Shown: one piece after another, positions 49,865-60,071 of the stretch
Layout of the letters: the number at the start of each line of letters is the position of its first letter
How positions within the stretch are numbered: position 1 is the stretch's first letter
From: Acidisoma cellulosilyticum
Lineage (GTDB): Bacteria; Pseudomonadota; Alphaproteobacteria; Acetobacterales; Acetobacteraceae
NCBI RefSeq assembly: GCF_020621385.1
Contig: NZ_JAESVA010000013.1
Location: 62,001 to 126,000, forward strand
Length of the DNA stretch: 64,000 bases
Direction: 5' to 3'
The notes under the pieces: model-generated
Seen by the model: only the letters and a program-made list of their open reading frames with translations
Database searches by the model: none
Told to the model about the DNA's origin: nothing
Position numbers and translations under genes: made by a program

Positions 49865-50923
49865 GCCGTCGAGCAGATCCAACACCCGGCTCAGGCTCAC
49901 GTCCAAAACGCCGTCCCAGTTCCCGCCGTCGGAACCGGCAATGACCGGGCAACGAATTTCACGATAGGCCTGACCTTTCATCGAGGCGAGGCTCCAATAA
50001 AAAAGGTCCGGCATCAAGGACGGCAGAAAGGCCGTGACCTTCGTGCCAGCTTCGGAAAAGCCGATATTGGTGAGACCGGCCCCCGCCACCCCCGCAATCT
50101 CCCTGGCCGAAGCGAAGGCGGTGACCTGATCATGCAAGCGCATGGTCGCGGGATCCACAATACGCCAGCCGCGTTTCGTCAATTCGGCGCAGAGTTCAGC
50201 CTCGCAAACGAGCTTTCGTTGCGTCCGCTCGCGGGTAACCCAGATCTTCCCGCTGCCGGCGGTCTCGAAATTGCGTTTGATCGCGTCGAAACTCTCGACG
50301 GCGATGGGACTGTAACGATTGCCATGGTCCGTGAAATTATCGACGAATAGCAGCCTCTCGTAACGCTCCGGGCCGGCGCGGCGCATCTTGACCTGGCTAT
50401 GGGGTACGCCCAGCAGGTTGAGGGAATCGAACATCACGGCGGTCATCCGCGCCGGGCCTATCGGCATCCGCAGGGAATATTGTTTTGACGTCAGTTCGGT
50501 GATGAAGGCCTGAACGATCGGCAGCATCTCGACCATCCAATGACCGTAATTGCCGACGCCGGCCTTTTCGCACAGCAGCGTCTTGCCGCTATGGGACGGG
50601 ATTTGGCCTTTCATATGCCAGTCCACAACCCCGTAGTTGAAACTGTCGATTTCGGCCGTCGTGGTTTGACGGATGCTTTGTCTGATCAAATTCAAATCGC
50701 GATCGAAGACGAGGCCGGGCCCGTCGACGACGGCGTCATGCACAAGATAGACGTCGGATATATGTTCCGGGATCACGGAACCGGAGAGTTGCCTTTGAAA
50801 TTCCTGCCAATAGGGCGCAGCCTGGTCCTGTCCGACCGCGTGTAAATCGGACATGCGATAGGAGGCCGACCGCAGGGTGCCGATTTTCGTCCCCGAATGC
50901 GCGATATCGACGACATTGACCAT
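49862..50923 (-). CDS. Glycosyltransferase family 61 (DUF563) protein
   Basis: 353 residues. The DUF563 signature is visible: NYGHWMVEMLPIVQAF, KIWVTRERTQRKLVCEAEL, and GAGLTNIGFSEAGTKVTAFLP in the donor-site region. Family members transfer sugars (xylose, GlcNAc) onto glycans or proteins. There is no membrane anchor. It is 110 bp downstream of bcsD on the same strand; whether it modifies an exopolysaccharide is inference. The stop TAG is the right end of repeat R2. Confidence 0.82.
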   Translation of the reverse strand: MVNVVDIAHSGTKIGTLRSASYRMSDLHAVGQDQAAPYWQEFQRQLSGSVIPEHISDVYLVHDAVVDGPGLVFDRDLNLIRQSIRQTTTAEIDSFNYGVVDWHMKGQIPSHSGKTLLCEKAGVGNYGHWMVEMLPIVQAFITELTSKQYSLRMPIGPARMTAVMFDSLNLLGVPHSQVKMRRAGPERYERLLFVDNFTDHGNRYSPIAVESFDAIKRNFETAGSGKIWVTRERTQRKLVCEAELCAELTKRGWRIVDPATMRLHDQVTAFASAREIAGVAGAGLTNIGFSEAGTKVTAFLPSLMPDLFYWSLASMKGQAYREIRCPVIAGSDGGNWDGVLDVSLSRVLDLLDG

Positions 50924-51033
50924 GAATGCGGGATGCCTCTTTGCCTCGCAAGCTTACGACGAAGCGAGAGAAGCAGCCCATATCCTGGCTGTAAAGGCAG
51001 CCGGTCCCCGCCGCCTGCCGCTACCCCGCCGCG

Positions 51034-51591
51034 TCAGGCCTTGCCGTAGCGGATCGCGACGGTTTCGGCATCCGGCGTCGGCACGCGGCGGGCGACGAGG
51101 CTGGCATCCGCACCGGGCTGCTGGCCAAGCCAGCCCTCGTACAGCCCTTCCAGCACGCCAGCGAGCCAAGTGCCCGGCGGCTCCCCCCGGCCGCCGATAC
51201 GCGGCAGTCCCCGATGGATCAGCACCAGACAGGCCTCCGCCGCCGAGAAGGTGATGCGCACGCCCCCCCAGCCGAAATCCTCCAGCAACTCATTCATTTC
51301 AAGGGCGAGAGCGGCCGTCGAACCCTGGTGGGACAAGGGATGCTGCAGCGCCATCTGCCGACCGACGCCATGCAGCAGGGCATCCCGTCCGGCAGCGCCG
51401 GCGACCATGTCCAACTCCTCGGCCATGGCCCGCAGGAAGGGACGCCAATCGGGCGCGGGGCGACCAGCGTCGCCGCGTCCCCGGCCCGATCGCTGTCCAT
51501 TCGCGTCGCCGGCCGCTTTGTCCGTTTCCAGCATATCGGGCATGGTGATGGTACGTCCCGTGAATGTGCGTCTTGATCGTTGATCGGTCAT
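51034..51591 (-). CDS. bcsD: Cellulose biosynthesis protein BcsD
   Basis: 185 residues (K. xylinus AcsD 156). The helical core is typical: DWRPFLRAMAEELDMVAGAAGRDALLHGVGRQMA, ELNELLEDFGWGGVRITFSAAEACLVLIHRGLPRIG, GEPPGTWLAGVLEGLYEGWL. BcsD forms periplasmic octamers that guide glucan chains into ribbons. The first ~45 residues are unlike the known protein. A later ATG (51543) is possible; there is no clear ribosome site for either. It lies 45 bp after bcsC on the same strand and is probably the last gene of the bcs operon. Confidence 0.88.
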   Translation of the reverse strand: MTDQRSRRTFTGRTITMPDMLETDKAAGDANGQRSGRGRGDAGRPAPDWRPFLRAMAEELDMVAGAAGRDALLHGVGRQMALQHPLSHQGSTAALALEMNELLEDFGWGGVRITFSAAEACLVLIHRGLPRIGGRGEPPGTWLAGVLEGLYEGWLGQQPGADASLVARRVPTPDAETVAIRYGKA

Positions 51592-51636
51592 CCTAGGCCG
51601 GTTGCCGAAGCAGCCGGCCAGGATCAGGCGAGCCGG

Positions 51637-54600
51637 CTATTCCGAATCGGTAAACGTGTAGCGGGCGAAGGCCATCAGGTCGGCTTCGTTCCAGTTGCCG
51701 GACTTCTGATAGGCGGCAGAGCCACCGACCATCAGCATCGGCGTCAGATGATATTCGAAACTGCCGTGGACGCCGCCGGCGATGCCGGTCTGGCTCTGAC
51801 TGTCATAGGTGCTGTTGACCTGGGCATTGCTGGCCGCCAGAACATTCGCCTGTTGCTGAATCTCGGGGTCGGTCGGGTAGTAGTCGCCGGCGTCGGCGTT
51901 GAAGCTCTGAATGCCGACAGACGCGCCGAGCTTATAGGTCATCTGGCCGCGGGTCGCGGTCCATTCCACCGGGATCATAGCGGCGACATAGGTCTGCGGG
52001 CTGAAATAGCCGCCATAGCCCAAGGTGAAGTGGTCCTCGTTTTTCGAGTAGCCGAAGTAGATCAGGTCAAGCCCGACACGCACTTCATCGCTCGGCGTCT
52101 TATACGCCGGGTAGCTGCCGCCGGCACCAAGCTCAAGCTCGCTATTGCTTTCCACATTCTGGCCGTTCAGCCAGTCATAGCCGCCGCCGGCATAGAAATT
52201 GGCGACGCCCGGATTGAACTCCAACTGGCCATGCACGCGGGTGCGGGTGACGCCGCCCCAGGTCGTGCCCGTTCCAGGGTCGCTCGCGCCGGCATAGGAT
52301 AGCAGGCTGTCCGCGACGGCCCGGCGCTCGCCGGTGATGCGGAAGGTGAGCTGATTGGTGATCTGCGGTGCGACCTCGATGCCGCCGATGATATTGGTCA
52401 GCGCGAAACCGAGCGGAGTGGTGCCGATATCGGCAGCCAGCCAGCCGTTCTTATAGCCGAGATCGAGGCCGAGGCCGGTCGCGGTCTGATTGCCGGGCTT
52501 GGTCGTATTCCCATTGTAGAGCGTGCTGCCGAACTGATCCTGGTCGTAAATGGCAGAGCCGACCGTTCCGGCATCAAGATAGGTGGGCGTCGCCGTCAGC
52601 GTGATGCGGCCGACACCGCCGGGCGAGAAGCTCGCTTCGAGCGGGACGCCGAAGGTCCCCAACTGACTGGTGCCGGCGCTGCCCGAGCGCAGCTGCAAGG
52701 TCGTGCTGGCGCCGATATAGGGCGCGATATCCGTCTTGATGGTCTCGATACGGGTATCGAGATCGGCGATCATCGGATCGTTGCCGGCGGTATTGGCGCT
52801 CGGCACCAGGCTCGACTGGGCGCTGGCGAGGGTGCTGCCCGCGACCAGGCCGCTGCCGGCAAGGACGCCGACCGGGACTGCGGCATCGGAGCCCATGTCG
52901 TTGTCCGGCGCATTGCGGAACGGATTGGCGGAGACGGTGCCGAGCGCTGTCGCGGCATTGCCGTTCGACGCCACCATGAAGCTGGGATTGGCGCCGCCGG
53001 GGACGCTCGCATAGCCCAGCTGCTGCTCGCGCAGCGCGCGCGCCTGCCGCAGGTCATGCAGCGCGTCGCCCTGCAACCCACGCGCCTGGGCGATATCGGC
53101 GGCCAGGATCCAGTTCTGCGGATCGTTGGGGTTCTGCGACATATTGTCGGTGACCAGGCGAGAGGCGAGGCCGTAATCGCCCGTCTGAATGGCGGCGGCG
53201 ACGGCGCCCCGCCGCGCATCCGCGTTGTTCGGGTCGATCGCCAGGATGCGCTGGTTGATGGCCAGCGCCTTCGCCGGTTGATCCGCGGTCTGATACAACC
53301 GCCCGAGCGCGCTGTTCAGCGCGGGGTCGTTCGGGTTACGGGACAGTGCCGGCGCCAGCTGGTCATAGGCGTCGGCCGTGCGCCCGGCGGTATTGAGATT
53401 GTCCGAGCTGCGGATGGCGATGCCGTTGCGCAGCCCGTCCAGGCTCTGCTGCTGGTCCGGTGTCAGCTGATCGGGCGAAATCGCCGCCAGCATGGTAGCG
53501 GCCGCTCCCGGATTGCCGGCGGCGAGCAGCCCTTGTGCCCAGTTCATCCGGGCCGCCGCGCCCGCGGTGGGATTGGTGGCGGCAGCCGTATTGATGGCGA
53601 CGATCGCGTCATTGGGGTCGGAGAGGCTGACGAAAGCTTTGGCAATGGCAAGGCCGCGCGCGCCGGTCGGGTCCGGCCGGGCAGCCAGAAGCAGCAATTG
53701 CTGCCGCGCGCTCATGGGATCTGACGGCGCTATTGCGACGGCCGCTGCAATCTGGCCCTGCACCTGGGCCTGATCCAAAGTCGCCTGCATGTCGGGCGTG
53801 CGCCGGCGGCGCGGTACCAGCTGCACCAGTCTGGCGGCCTCGGCCGGGTTGTTCTGCTCATTGGCGAAGATGATGCCGGCCTGCACCGCCTGGTCGGACG
53901 GACGCGGGACATCGGTCACGGCTGACATCACGGTCTGCGCCTCGCCGGCCTGACCGTTGGCGGCGAGCGCGCGGGCCAGATTGAGACGCATCCAGGGATC
54001 GGACGGGGCGGCGTCCACCGCCGAGCGGTAGAGCGCGATCTTGCCGGCGGCGTCCGGCATATTGGCGGCCTGCTGGGCCAGAAGTTGCGCGCGCGCCTGC
54101 TGGGATAGGTTACCGCCGTTCTGCTCGATCTGGGCGAGCAGCGCATTCGCGTCCGACTGATTGCCCTCGCGGGACAGCACGCCGGCCAGCGCCATCTTGA
54201 TGCCGTCGTTATTCGGCTGCTGCGCGAGAAGGCGGCGATATTGCGCTTCCGCCGCGGCCAGATCGCCACGACGGCTGGCAGATTGTGCGCTCGCGAAGGC
54301 CCCGCTGGTCTGCGCGCCGGCCAAAGCCTGCCGCAGCCCCGGCGCCTGTTTCGGGTCAAGCGCGATGGCGCGGTTGATCATGGTCGTCGCGTCGGCGGTG
54401 CGACCTTGTTTCAGCAATACCAGGCCCAGCCCGGCCGTCGCACCGGCATCCTTCGGATCGGTCGTGAGCGCCGATTGGAAAAGCTGCTGCGCCTGAGCGA
54501 GATCGCCGCGGTGATAGGCGTCATAGCCTTCGCGGGATGCCTGGGCGCCTGGCGCTTCAGCCGGCGGTTTCAGCGCATTGGCGAGCAGGGTCTGCGTCGA

Positions 54601-55512
54601 ACTGTCGTTCGGATAGCGCGTCTGATAGGCCTTGATGGCATCGGCCGAACTGGGATCTTCCGGCAACCAGCCCAGCGCCTGATGCCAGCTGGTCTGTGCC
54701 TGGGTGCTGATCGACGGGATGGCGGTCAGGGACTGCAGGCGATCGATGCCCTGCATGCGCGTATCCTGGCGGTAGGTCAGCGCCTGGGCATAGGCGAGCT
54801 GGGCGCGCAGGTCGTTCGGATTGCGCCTGGCGGCATCGGCCAGACCCTGCAGTGAATTCGTGTAGCCGTTCTGGGTCGCGCCGAGCGTCTGGTAATATTC
54901 GACGGCCAGCGAATCCGGCGGTGCGCCGGCACCGAAAACGGATTGATAGGCGGTCACGGCTTGCTGCGCATTGCCCTGTTGCGCCAGCTGGCGGGCGTTG
55001 TTCAGCGCATCGGGGCTGATGGCGCCGACGCGCACCGCCTGCTGCACTTTGTACACTTCAGGCGCGTTCGGATGGGCCTGCTGAAGCAGTTGCAGCGTCT
55101 GCTGAGCCTGGGTCGCGTTGCCGCTGCTGGCCTGGACCTCGGCGATAATGGCGAGTGCCTGCGCATTATTGGGCGCAAGCTGCAGGGCGCGTTGCGCGGC
55201 GGCCATGGCGCGAGTCGGGTTATTCTGGTCGCGCCAATAGCTGGCCTGACGCAGCAGCACGTCGAGCGCGGCATTGCCGCTGGGCGCCGGAGCGGCCTGT
55301 TGCGCGGCGGCCTCGGCCGCCTGTTGTGCGCCTTGCTGAACCGCTGCCTGCTGCGCCGCCTCCGGTTGCAATGCCGTCGGCTGGCCGATGACCGGCGGCT
55401 GCGGGGCCGCCGGCTGAGTTTGGGCCGGTTGTTGCTGCGCCAACGCCGCTGCCGGCAGCATGGCGGCGAGCGCGATCAGCGAAACCCCGGTCTGGCGAGG
55501 GAGGCGGATCAT
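51637..55512 (-). CDS. bcsC: Cellulose synthase outer-membrane subunit BcsC
   Basis: 1291 residues. Signal peptide (PRQTGVSLIALAAMLPAAALAQ), then a Gln/Ala-rich stretch and a long array of TPR repeats (from about residue 85 to about 885; e.g. PNNAQALAIIAEVQASSGNATQAQQTL). The C-terminal BCSC beta-barrel domain starts near 930 (DLDTRIETIKTDIAPYIGAS) and ends RYTFTDSE. It forms the export pore for cellulose across the outer membrane, with TPRs in the periplasm. It overlaps the bcsAB stop by four bases (ATGA). Confidence 0.95.
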   Translation of the reverse strand: MIRLPRQTGVSLIALAAMLPAAALAQQQPAQTQPAAPQPPVIGQPTALQPEAAQQAAVQQGAQQAAEAAAQQAAPAPSGNAALDVLLRQASYWRDQNNPTRAMAAAQRALQLAPNNAQALAIIAEVQASSGNATQAQQTLQLLQQAHPNAPEVYKVQQAVRVGAISPDALNNARQLAQQGNAQQAVTAYQSVFGAGAPPDSLAVEYYQTLGATQNGYTNSLQGLADAARRNPNDLRAQLAYAQALTYRQDTRMQGIDRLQSLTAIPSISTQAQTSWHQALGWLPEDPSSADAIKAYQTRYPNDSSTQTLLANALKPPAEAPGAQASREGYDAYHRGDLAQAQQLFQSALTTDPKDAGATAGLGLVLLKQGRTADATTMINRAIALDPKQAPGLRQALAGAQTSGAFASAQSASRRGDLAAAEAQYRRLLAQQPNNDGIKMALAGVLSREGNQSDANALLAQIEQNGGNLSQQARAQLLAQQAANMPDAAGKIALYRSAVDAAPSDPWMRLNLARALAANGQAGEAQTVMSAVTDVPRPSDQAVQAGIIFANEQNNPAEAARLVQLVPRRRRTPDMQATLDQAQVQGQIAAAVAIAPSDPMSARQQLLLLAARPDPTGARGLAIAKAFVSLSDPNDAIVAINTAAATNPTAGAAARMNWAQGLLAAGNPGAAATMLAAISPDQLTPDQQQSLDGLRNGIAIRSSDNLNTAGRTADAYDQLAPALSRNPNDPALNSALGRLYQTADQPAKALAINQRILAIDPNNADARRGAVAAAIQTGDYGLASRLVTDNMSQNPNDPQNWILAADIAQARGLQGDALHDLRQARALREQQLGYASVPGGANPSFMVASNGNAATALGTVSANPFRNAPDNDMGSDAAVPVGVLAGSGLVAGSTLASAQSSLVPSANTAGNDPMIADLDTRIETIKTDIAPYIGASTTLQLRSGSAGTSQLGTFGVPLEASFSPGGVGRITLTATPTYLDAGTVGSAIYDQDQFGSTLYNGNTTKPGNQTATGLGLDLGYKNGWLAADIGTTPLGFALTNIIGGIEVAPQITNQLTFRITGERRAVADSLLSYAGASDPGTGTTWGGVTRTRVHGQLEFNPGVANFYAGGGYDWLNGQNVESNSELELGAGGSYPAYKTPSDEVRVGLDLIYFGYSKNEDHFTLGYGGYFSPQTYVAAMIPVEWTATRGQMTYKLGASVGIQSFNADAGDYYPTDPEIQQQANVLAASNAQVNSTYDSQSQTGIAGGVHGSFEYHLTPMLMVGGSAAYQKSGNWNEADLMAFARYTFTDSE

Positions 55513-58500
55513 TGCTGGTCCCCCATCGCCTTAAGGCGTTTGGCGGCACGGCGGCGCAATGTCGCATGCAAAGCCAGGGTCAGCAGCACGCAGCCGATGA
55601 TCATGACGATAACGATCATGAGCGGCTGATTGCGCAGCAGATAGCTGGGCCAAATCCAGAACGGGATCCAGCCGACGGTATAAGTGGACTGCAGACGATA
55701 GGACGTCACCTGATTGCCCGAGAGGATGCTGAAATCGCCCTGGATCAGCGGGTTCAGCGTGGGGTCGGTGAAGCCGTTCATGATCGTGTCCAGCGCCTGT
55801 GGCGTGCCAGCCAGAAGGGCGACGACCGTGCGCTGCTTGGCCCAGGGCGAACGGCCGCTGACCACGATCGCCGTATCCTGATTGGTGGCGGAGGCGAGGG
55901 TCGCGGCGGCACGTTGCTGATCGGCGCGATGGCCGCCACCGACGAGTTGATAGATCGTGCCAAGCGGTGTGTCGTTGAGCTTCAGCGTCATCTGCCCGCT
56001 GTCGAGCGAGACCGGCATGTTCTGCATGATATCGGTCAGGCTGCCGAGATGGGCGATGGTGCCGACCACGACGAGATCGTCGTCATGCAGCGAAGCTTCT
56101 TCTTCCGGTCGCGCCACGGTGACGCGCAGCACCGGATAGCCCGTCCAATAGCCGAACCGGCCCATCAGGCGGAGATAGGCACTGACCTCGCCGGTGGAGG
56201 GGGTGTCGGGCAGGACGACGGCGGTATTCGAGAGATCCGCCATGCGGGTGAAGGGGAAGCCGGCGCTGACGAAGAAGGCGAGGTTCGGCATTTCCGCGAA
56301 GTGGTAAGCGCGGCCGAGGCTGATCGTGGAATTGGGGTCGATGCCGAGCGTCGGGTCAGACGGCGCCGCGACGCAGGCACCGCGGTTCAGCGGTCGCGTA
56401 TCGAAGAAGAACTGCAGCGCGTTGGCACCGAACACGTCATAGGGCGGGATATAGGTCGTGTGGAAAGGACCGGTCGCGCCGATGACGGGCAACCAGTCGC
56501 GCCACCAGGCGCCGGTCTCGGCCTTGGCCAGCGGGATCGACTGCAGATACAGGCCGTTGACGCCGATATCGAGGCGAGAGACGGCCAGATTTTCGATCGG
56601 CGCGGGCGGCGCGCGGAAGGCGACGTTGAGCGGGAAGCCGCGATCGCGCCAGGTATAAAGGTCGGGCGGCACCCGGAAACTGACCTGCACCAGGGTATCG
56701 TAACCGGTGCCGTTCAGGTTGTGCATATCGGTGATCTGACCGAGGCGCACGGGCTTGTTCGTCGGAATCCAGGCCGGCGCGTCATAGGGAATGCGCGCGG
56801 GGACGTCCGGCGGCGTCACCTGCACGGCGACGCCGCCCATGGTGCGATAGCCGAGCGCCAGCGAGGTCGCGGCCTGCACGGCCTCCGTGCCATCGCGCCC
56901 GGCGATCACCAGCAGCGTGCCGAGCGGATCGCTGGGGTTCGGGATCAGCGAGACGCTGGGCCCGGTGATCGTCGGCAGGCCCGGCAGGCTGGAATTATTG
57001 CCGACCACGACCATGACGGCATTGCCGCTGGGCGGGGTGGTGGACACCGGGAAGCTGGCGCTCCGGAAATCCGCCAATTGCCCGAACCAGGAGGCGACGA
57101 TGCCGGCTGCCTTCAGCGTATCGTCATCGGCCTGGGCCGGCAGGACGAAGGGCAGCATGAGCATTCTATTGTCGTGCTGGTCGAAGAAGGGCAGCGGCAG
57201 TTGAGCCAGGTCACGCTGCGGCGGCAGATGCTGCACGGTCAGCGTGATCGTCGAATTATTGTAGATCGTGCCCCAGATGAGACCGCTCAAAAGATCGTTG
57301 CACTGCGTCGTATAAGCGCCGGTCAGGCGGAAGTTCAGTGAATTGGCGCCCTGGAAGAAGACCGGATTGACCGGCATCGAGAGCGTGAAATTGCTCTGAT
57401 GCTGTACGACCGGGATCGTGCCGACATATTGATCGTTCAGGGTCACGGTGATGTTGCTGAGATTAGCCAGCAAGGCCGGTGACATCGCACCCGATAGATT
57501 AAGCGTGGCATTGATCACGACCTCGTCGCTGCGCACGCCGAATTGCACGCCCTGCAGCGAGCTGGTGCCGCGCAGCGCCAGCTGACCATTCGCCCCGAGC
57601 TGCTTGAGCGAGAAGGTTTCCGTCTCAACGCCGGCGATCGGTGGGGCCGCTGCGTTACTCGCGGCCGGCGCCTGGGGGATGACGCCCGTGGCAGACGGCT
57701 GAGTTGGCGCTGTTGTGGCCGCGGGATTGGGCACGACGATATTGGGCAGCGGAACGCCTGCATTGCCGGCAGCCGAGGTCGTCGGCAGCGGACGGATGAT
57801 GGTCGACTGCGCCTGCGCGGCGAAAGGCGTCAATGCCAGAAGCAGCAGGATGGCGCCGGCGATCGTGGCACTTTTGGCGGTTGAACTGCCTTGTTCCATG
57901 CCCATATTTGAACGGGCGAGGCCGCTGCGGATCGTGGCCTCGATCTGAGCCTTTTCCTGGGGCGTGGCGCGAACCGGGTCCGGACGGCGGAACAGGCCGC
58001 CGATCGACTGAAGAACGTGCCAGAGGCTGACCAGCGGCTGGTCCTTCGGGAAATCGGTCCAATCGACCCAAGCATCGGCACGGCCGAAAACGCTTTGAAT
58101 AATGGCCGCTTCGTCAGCCAAGGTCTTCGGCTCAAAATTCAATAGCATTTCTTTTTCGTTCCAGCGGAGATAGCGGGACGGGATAAGGGCGGACCCGCTG
58201 GGTAGCGGAATTTCCAGAAGCACTTCCTGATCTTCCGGCATTTCTTCGGGGCGCGTGACGAGCGTACGCGCACCACTTTGCGACAGGTTCTGCACCGTTC
58301 CTGTGAAGACGCGTCCGTCACCCAGATGCACGATCGCCGGCAGATCGACGCGCACGCGCGCCCGCGCCCGCAGCTGCTGGCGTTCGCGCCCGACGGCCAG
58401 GGCCGCGAGCAGGATCAAAAGGCTGATCGTGGCCCAGATGGTGTTGAGCAGAAGCGCCTGAAATTCCAGCGTCGTCGTCTGCCAGAAGATCATGCTGTAG

Positions 58501-60071
58501 ACGCCGCGCAGGATGCCCAGGAACACGACGACCGCGCAGATGATATTCGGATAGACGGCGCGCAGATCGAAGAAGCCCTGGTTCAGCGTGCCGCCTTTTT
58601 CCGTCACGTTGAACTTGCCGCGGCGCGGGCTGAGCATGGTGACGATGGTGACGCGCACCAGGAACAGCGCCAGCACCGTCTCGTAGATCTCGCTCCAGAA
58701 CGAATGGCGCCAGTTGCGCTGGTGGCGCGATGCCGTCGCCACCGAATGGAAAATATGCGGTATCGCGTAAGCCGCGATCGCGAAGGGGGAGGCCGCAATC
58801 ATGTTCTGGAACAGAAGCAGATAGGCCAGCGGCGAGATCAGGAAGATCAGACGCGGGATGCCGAAGAAGAAATGCACCATCGCGTTCATGTAGCAAAGCC
58901 GCTGGCCGAGCTGCAGGCCGGGCCCCATCAGCGGATTGTCCAGGCGGAAGATCTGCATCATGCCGCGCGCCCAGCGGATACGCTGGCCGATATGCAGGAT
59001 GAGGCGCTCGGTCGCCAGACCGGCGGCCAGCGGGATCTTCAGGTAGCCCGAATTCCAGCCGCGGCGATGCAGCTTCAGCATGGTATGCGCGTCTTCCGTC
59101 ACCGTCTCGGTCGCAAAACCGCCGATCGATGCCAGCGCCTCGCGACGGATGACCGCGCAGGACCCACAAAAGAAGGTCGCGTCCCAATAGTCGTTGCCGT
59201 CCTGCAGCAGGCCGTAGAACAGATTGCCTTCGGGCGGCACGCGCTGACCTGCGGCCAGATTCCGCTGGAACGGGTCAGGCGAGTAGAAATGATGCGGCGT
59301 CTGCACCATCGCCAGATTCTTTTCCTTCACCAGCCAGCCGACCGTCAGCTGCAGGAAGGCGCGCACGGGAATGTGGTCGCAGTCGAAGATGGTGATGAAT
59401 TCACCCTTCGTGACCGTCATTGCGTGGTTGAGGTTGCCGGCCTTGGCGTGATGGTTGTTAGGACGGATAAGGTAGCCGACGCCCGCTTCCGCGGCGAAGC
59501 GGCGAAACTCCTCGCGCTTGCCGTCATCCAAAATGTAGACGCGGAACTTATCGGCCGGATAGTCGAGCGCGGCGCAGGCCAGCACGGTTGCGCGCACCAC
59601 GTCCATCGACTCGTTATAGGTCGGAATATAGACGTCGACCGTCGGCCATTCGTCGGGTTCAGGCGGCAGCGGCACAGGCTTGCGGCTCAGCGGCCAGGCC
59701 GTCTGGATATAGCCGAGCACCAGCACCACAACGGCATAGAATTCGGCCATGACCAGCAGCGAGCCCAGCAGCAGCTGCAGCGTCGTCTGAAAGGTCAGCG
59801 TCTCGGTCGCGCGCCAATAGATGTAGCGGGCCGACATGGCGAGCGAGAGGATCGACAGGAACAGCGTCACGCGCCGGTCGCTGAAGCGATTGGCGATCAG
59901 GAACAGAACGGCGGTCGACAGGCCGACGGCCGCCTGTTGCCCGACGGTCAGCGGAACCGTGGCGATGGAGGCCAGCATGGCGACCCCCACCACAAGGCAA
60001 ATGATACCGCTGATCCTATTGTTGAAAAGATCGGACATCCGCGTTCTTTCGCCGGCTGCTTGTGCGCTCAT
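55509..60071 (-). CDS. bcsAB: Fused cellulose synthase BcsA-BcsB
   Basis: 1520 residues, the size of K. xylinus AcsAB (1550). The BcsA half has N-terminal membrane helices and a GT2 core with DDG (182-184), DCD (230-232), TED (325-327) and QRIRW (363-367). More helices follow, then a PilZ domain binding c-di-GMP: RQQLR (564-568) and NLSQSG (595-600). The BcsB half begins after a hydrophobic segment around 735-755. It has carbohydrate-binding modules and ends with a C-terminal anchor helix and a basic tail. It makes and translocates beta-1,4-glucan. The start overlaps the bcsQ stop (TGATG). Separate BcsA and BcsB are not present. Confidence 0.96.
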   Translation of the reverse strand: MSAQAAGERTRMSDLFNNRISGIICLVVGVAMLASIATVPLTVGQQAAVGLSTAVLFLIANRFSDRRVTLFLSILSLAMSARYIYWRATETLTFQTTLQLLLGSLLVMAEFYAVVVLVLGYIQTAWPLSRKPVPLPPEPDEWPTVDVYIPTYNESMDVVRATVLACAALDYPADKFRVYILDDGKREEFRRFAAEAGVGYLIRPNNHHAKAGNLNHAMTVTKGEFITIFDCDHIPVRAFLQLTVGWLVKEKNLAMVQTPHHFYSPDPFQRNLAAGQRVPPEGNLFYGLLQDGNDYWDATFFCGSCAVIRREALASIGGFATETVTEDAHTMLKLHRRGWNSGYLKIPLAAGLATERLILHIGQRIRWARGMMQIFRLDNPLMGPGLQLGQRLCYMNAMVHFFFGIPRLIFLISPLAYLLLFQNMIAASPFAIAAYAIPHIFHSVATASRHQRNWRHSFWSEIYETVLALFLVRVTIVTMLSPRRGKFNVTEKGGTLNQGFFDLRAVYPNIICAVVVFLGILRGVYSMIFWQTTTLEFQALLLNTIWATISLLILLAALAVGRERQQLRARARVRVDLPAIVHLGDGRVFTGTVQNLSQSGARTLVTRPEEMPEDQEVLLEIPLPSGSALIPSRYLRWNEKEMLLNFEPKTLADEAAIIQSVFGRADAWVDWTDFPKDQPLVSLWHVLQSIGGLFRRPDPVRATPQEKAQIEATIRSGLARSNMGMEQGSSTAKSATIAGAILLLLALTPFAAQAQSTIIRPLPTTSAAGNAGVPLPNIVVPNPAATTAPTQPSATGVIPQAPAASNAAAPPIAGVETETFSLKQLGANGQLALRGTSSLQGVQFGVRSDEVVINATLNLSGAMSPALLANLSNITVTLNDQYVGTIPVVQHQSNFTLSMPVNPVFFQGANSLNFRLTGAYTTQCNDLLSGLIWGTIYNNSTITLTVQHLPPQRDLAQLPLPFFDQHDNRMLMLPFVLPAQADDDTLKAAGIVASWFGQLADFRSASFPVSTTPPSGNAVMVVVGNNSSLPGLPTITGPSVSLIPNPSDPLGTLLVIAGRDGTEAVQAATSLALGYRTMGGVAVQVTPPDVPARIPYDAPAWIPTNKPVRLGQITDMHNLNGTGYDTLVQVSFRVPPDLYTWRDRGFPLNVAFRAPPAPIENLAVSRLDIGVNGLYLQSIPLAKAETGAWWRDWLPVIGATGPFHTTYIPPYDVFGANALQFFFDTRPLNRGACVAAPSDPTLGIDPNSTISLGRAYHFAEMPNLAFFVSAGFPFTRMADLSNTAVVLPDTPSTGEVSAYLRLMGRFGYWTGYPVLRVTVARPEEEASLHDDDLVVVGTIAHLGSLTDIMQNMPVSLDSGQMTLKLNDTPLGTIYQLVGGGHRADQQRAAATLASATNQDTAIVVSGRSPWAKQRTVVALLAGTPQALDTIMNGFTDPTLNPLIQGDFSILSGNQVTSYRLQSTYTVGWIPFWIWPSYLLRNQPLMIVIVMIIGCVLLTLALHATLRRRAAKRLKAMGDQQ

